From Bacteroidetes bacterium UBA1947 (lineage in GTDB: Bacteria > Bacteroidota > Bacteroidia > Chitinophagales > Chitinophagaceae), in contig DDET01000027.1 in assembly GCA_002336915.1 (NCBI GenBank), forward strand, positions 1 through 5,144: a stretch of 5,144 nt of DNA. Reading direction: 5' to 3'. A model generated the notes under the pieces. It saw only the letters and a list, made by a program, of their open reading frames with translations. It ran no database searches and had not been told where the DNA came from. Made by a program: the position numbers and the translations under genes. Of this stretch, positions 4,414 through 5,144 are shown piece by piece. How positions within the stretch are numbered: position 1 is the stretch's first letter; each line of letters opens with the position of its first letter.

Positions 4414-5144
4414 TTAATAATAATTTATCCCTATCAGTTTCCGGGCTTCCGATATTGTTTTCGAGGCGCTTTCGCGGGCTTTTGCAGCTCCCTCCTTAAG
4501 TATCTTACCCAGCTGGGCTTCATCCTGCTGCAGGCTGAGGGTTTTTTCGCGGATCGGCGAAATAAATGCCACCATATCTTCCGCCAGCTGCTTTTTCATA
4601 TCCCCGTAGCGTATGGTACAGTTGTTATACATGCCCGTATAGGTTGCCACGGTTTCAGGTTTCGATACAAGCTGCATTAGCAGGAAGATGTTCTGTATGT
4701 ACTCCGGCATTTCGCTGTTATGCTCTGTAGGGCCTGCATCTGTTTTCGCCTTCATCACCTTCTTGCGTATCGCGTCATCATCATCGGCCAGGTACAGGGT
4801 GGAATTTCCATGCTCACTTTTGCTCATCTTACCTGTACCATCAAGGCTGGGCACTTTTATTAGTTCACTTCCAAAATTAAATGGCTGCGGCTCAGGGAAC
4901 AACTGCTCACCATAACGGCTGTTAAAGCGATGGGCGAAATTGCGCGCCATCTCTATATGCTGTTCCTGGTCCTTACCCACGGGTACCTTCACTGCTTTGT
5001 GTATCAATATATCGGCGCTCATCAGCACGGGGTAAGTAAGCAAACCTGCATTTACATTGTCCGGCTGTGTACGCACTTTGTCTTTAAAGGTTGGTACTTT
5101 TTCCAGTTCACCCTTATAGGCCAGCATATTCAGCATCAGGTACA
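4414..5144 (-). CDS. trpS: Tryptophan-tRNA ligase, C-terminal part (5' end outside window)
   Basis: This is the C-terminal part of tryptophanyl-tRNA synthetase, a class I enzyme that charges tRNA-Trp in the cytoplasm. The frame is open to the window edge (Tyr-Leu precede the first visible Met at 5136), so this Met is internal; roughly the first quarter, including the HIGH motif, is missing. Numbering from that Met, FKDK (17-20) and GLLTYPVLMSADILIHKA (31-48) are part of the Rossmann-fold core. VGKDQEQHIE (53-62) is the conserved Trp/ATP-site loop. TGKMSKSE (101-108) holds the KMSKS signature that binds ATP and drives the lid movement. The rest is the helical C-terminal domain that contacts the tRNA anticodon. 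The C-terminus (IGINYY) looks natural, followed by TAA. It is the first visible gene of a same-strand series leading to the kinase; the 98 bp between them contains no clear hairpin terminator. Confidence 0.96.
   Translation of the reverse strand, partial: YLMLNMLAYKGELEKVPTFKDKVRTQPDNVNAGLLTYPVLMSADILIHKAVKVPVGKDQEQHIEMARNFAHRFNSRYGEQLFPEPQPFNFGSELIKVPSLDGTGKMSKSEHGNSTLYLADDDDAIRKKVMKAKTDAGPTEHNSEMPEYIQNIFLLMQLVSKPETVATYTGMYNNCTIRYGDMKKQLAEDMVAFISPIREKTLSLQQDEAQLGKILKEGAAKARESASKTISEARKLIGINYY

Overview
The window looks like a piece of a Bacteroidota chromosome, most likely from Chitinophagaceae or a near relative. The signs are a DUF5686 outer-membrane protein with a carboxypeptidase-regulatory-like N-terminal domain, start codons without Shine-Dalgarno sites, and promoter-like elements of the TTTG / TAnnTTTG type. 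The assignment is an inference from gene content; no marker gene is present in full.

Layout. At the left edge the last 81 residues of an exonuclease III family AP endonuclease run on the + strand and stop at 248. Everything else that I accept is on the - strand. Read in its direction of transcription from the right edge, the block holds trpS (C-terminal part, open at the window edge), a 211-residue deoxynucleoside kinase (3680-4315), and an 859-residue CarboxypepD_reg-like/DUF5686 outer-membrane protein (1032-3611). The two gaps are 98 and 68 bp with no convincing terminator, so co-transcription is possible.

The notable region is 249-1031, about 780 bp that looks empty to a normal gene caller. 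It holds three paralogous 20-codon genes on the - strand: MKKIILFASILSCFTIAIIF (329-391), MKKILLFVAIMSCFTLAITI (411-473) and MKKIILFASILSCFALAIII (718-780). Each has a Lys-Lys start, one hydrophobic stretch and an invariant Ser-Cys-Phe. Differences between copies fall mostly at third codon positions and are synonymous or conservative, so these are very probably real micropeptide genes. They form two duplicated transcription units: one with two peptides (473 to 329) and one with a single peptide (780 to 718). Each unit has a nearly identical upstream block with a Bacteroidota-type promoter, a small inverted repeat at the predicted transcript start, a leader of about 58 nt, a conserved 3' block, and a GC-rich hairpin terminator placed 38 nt after the last stop codon. 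The architecture resembles multicopy type I toxin loci encoding tiny membrane peptides (such as Ibs/Sib), but no antisense RNA is evident and the function is unknown.

The housekeeping genes serve DNA repair (exonuclease III), translation (TrpS), purine deoxynucleoside salvage (the kinase) and the cell envelope (DUF5686). Nothing in the sequence links them functionally to the micropeptide array.
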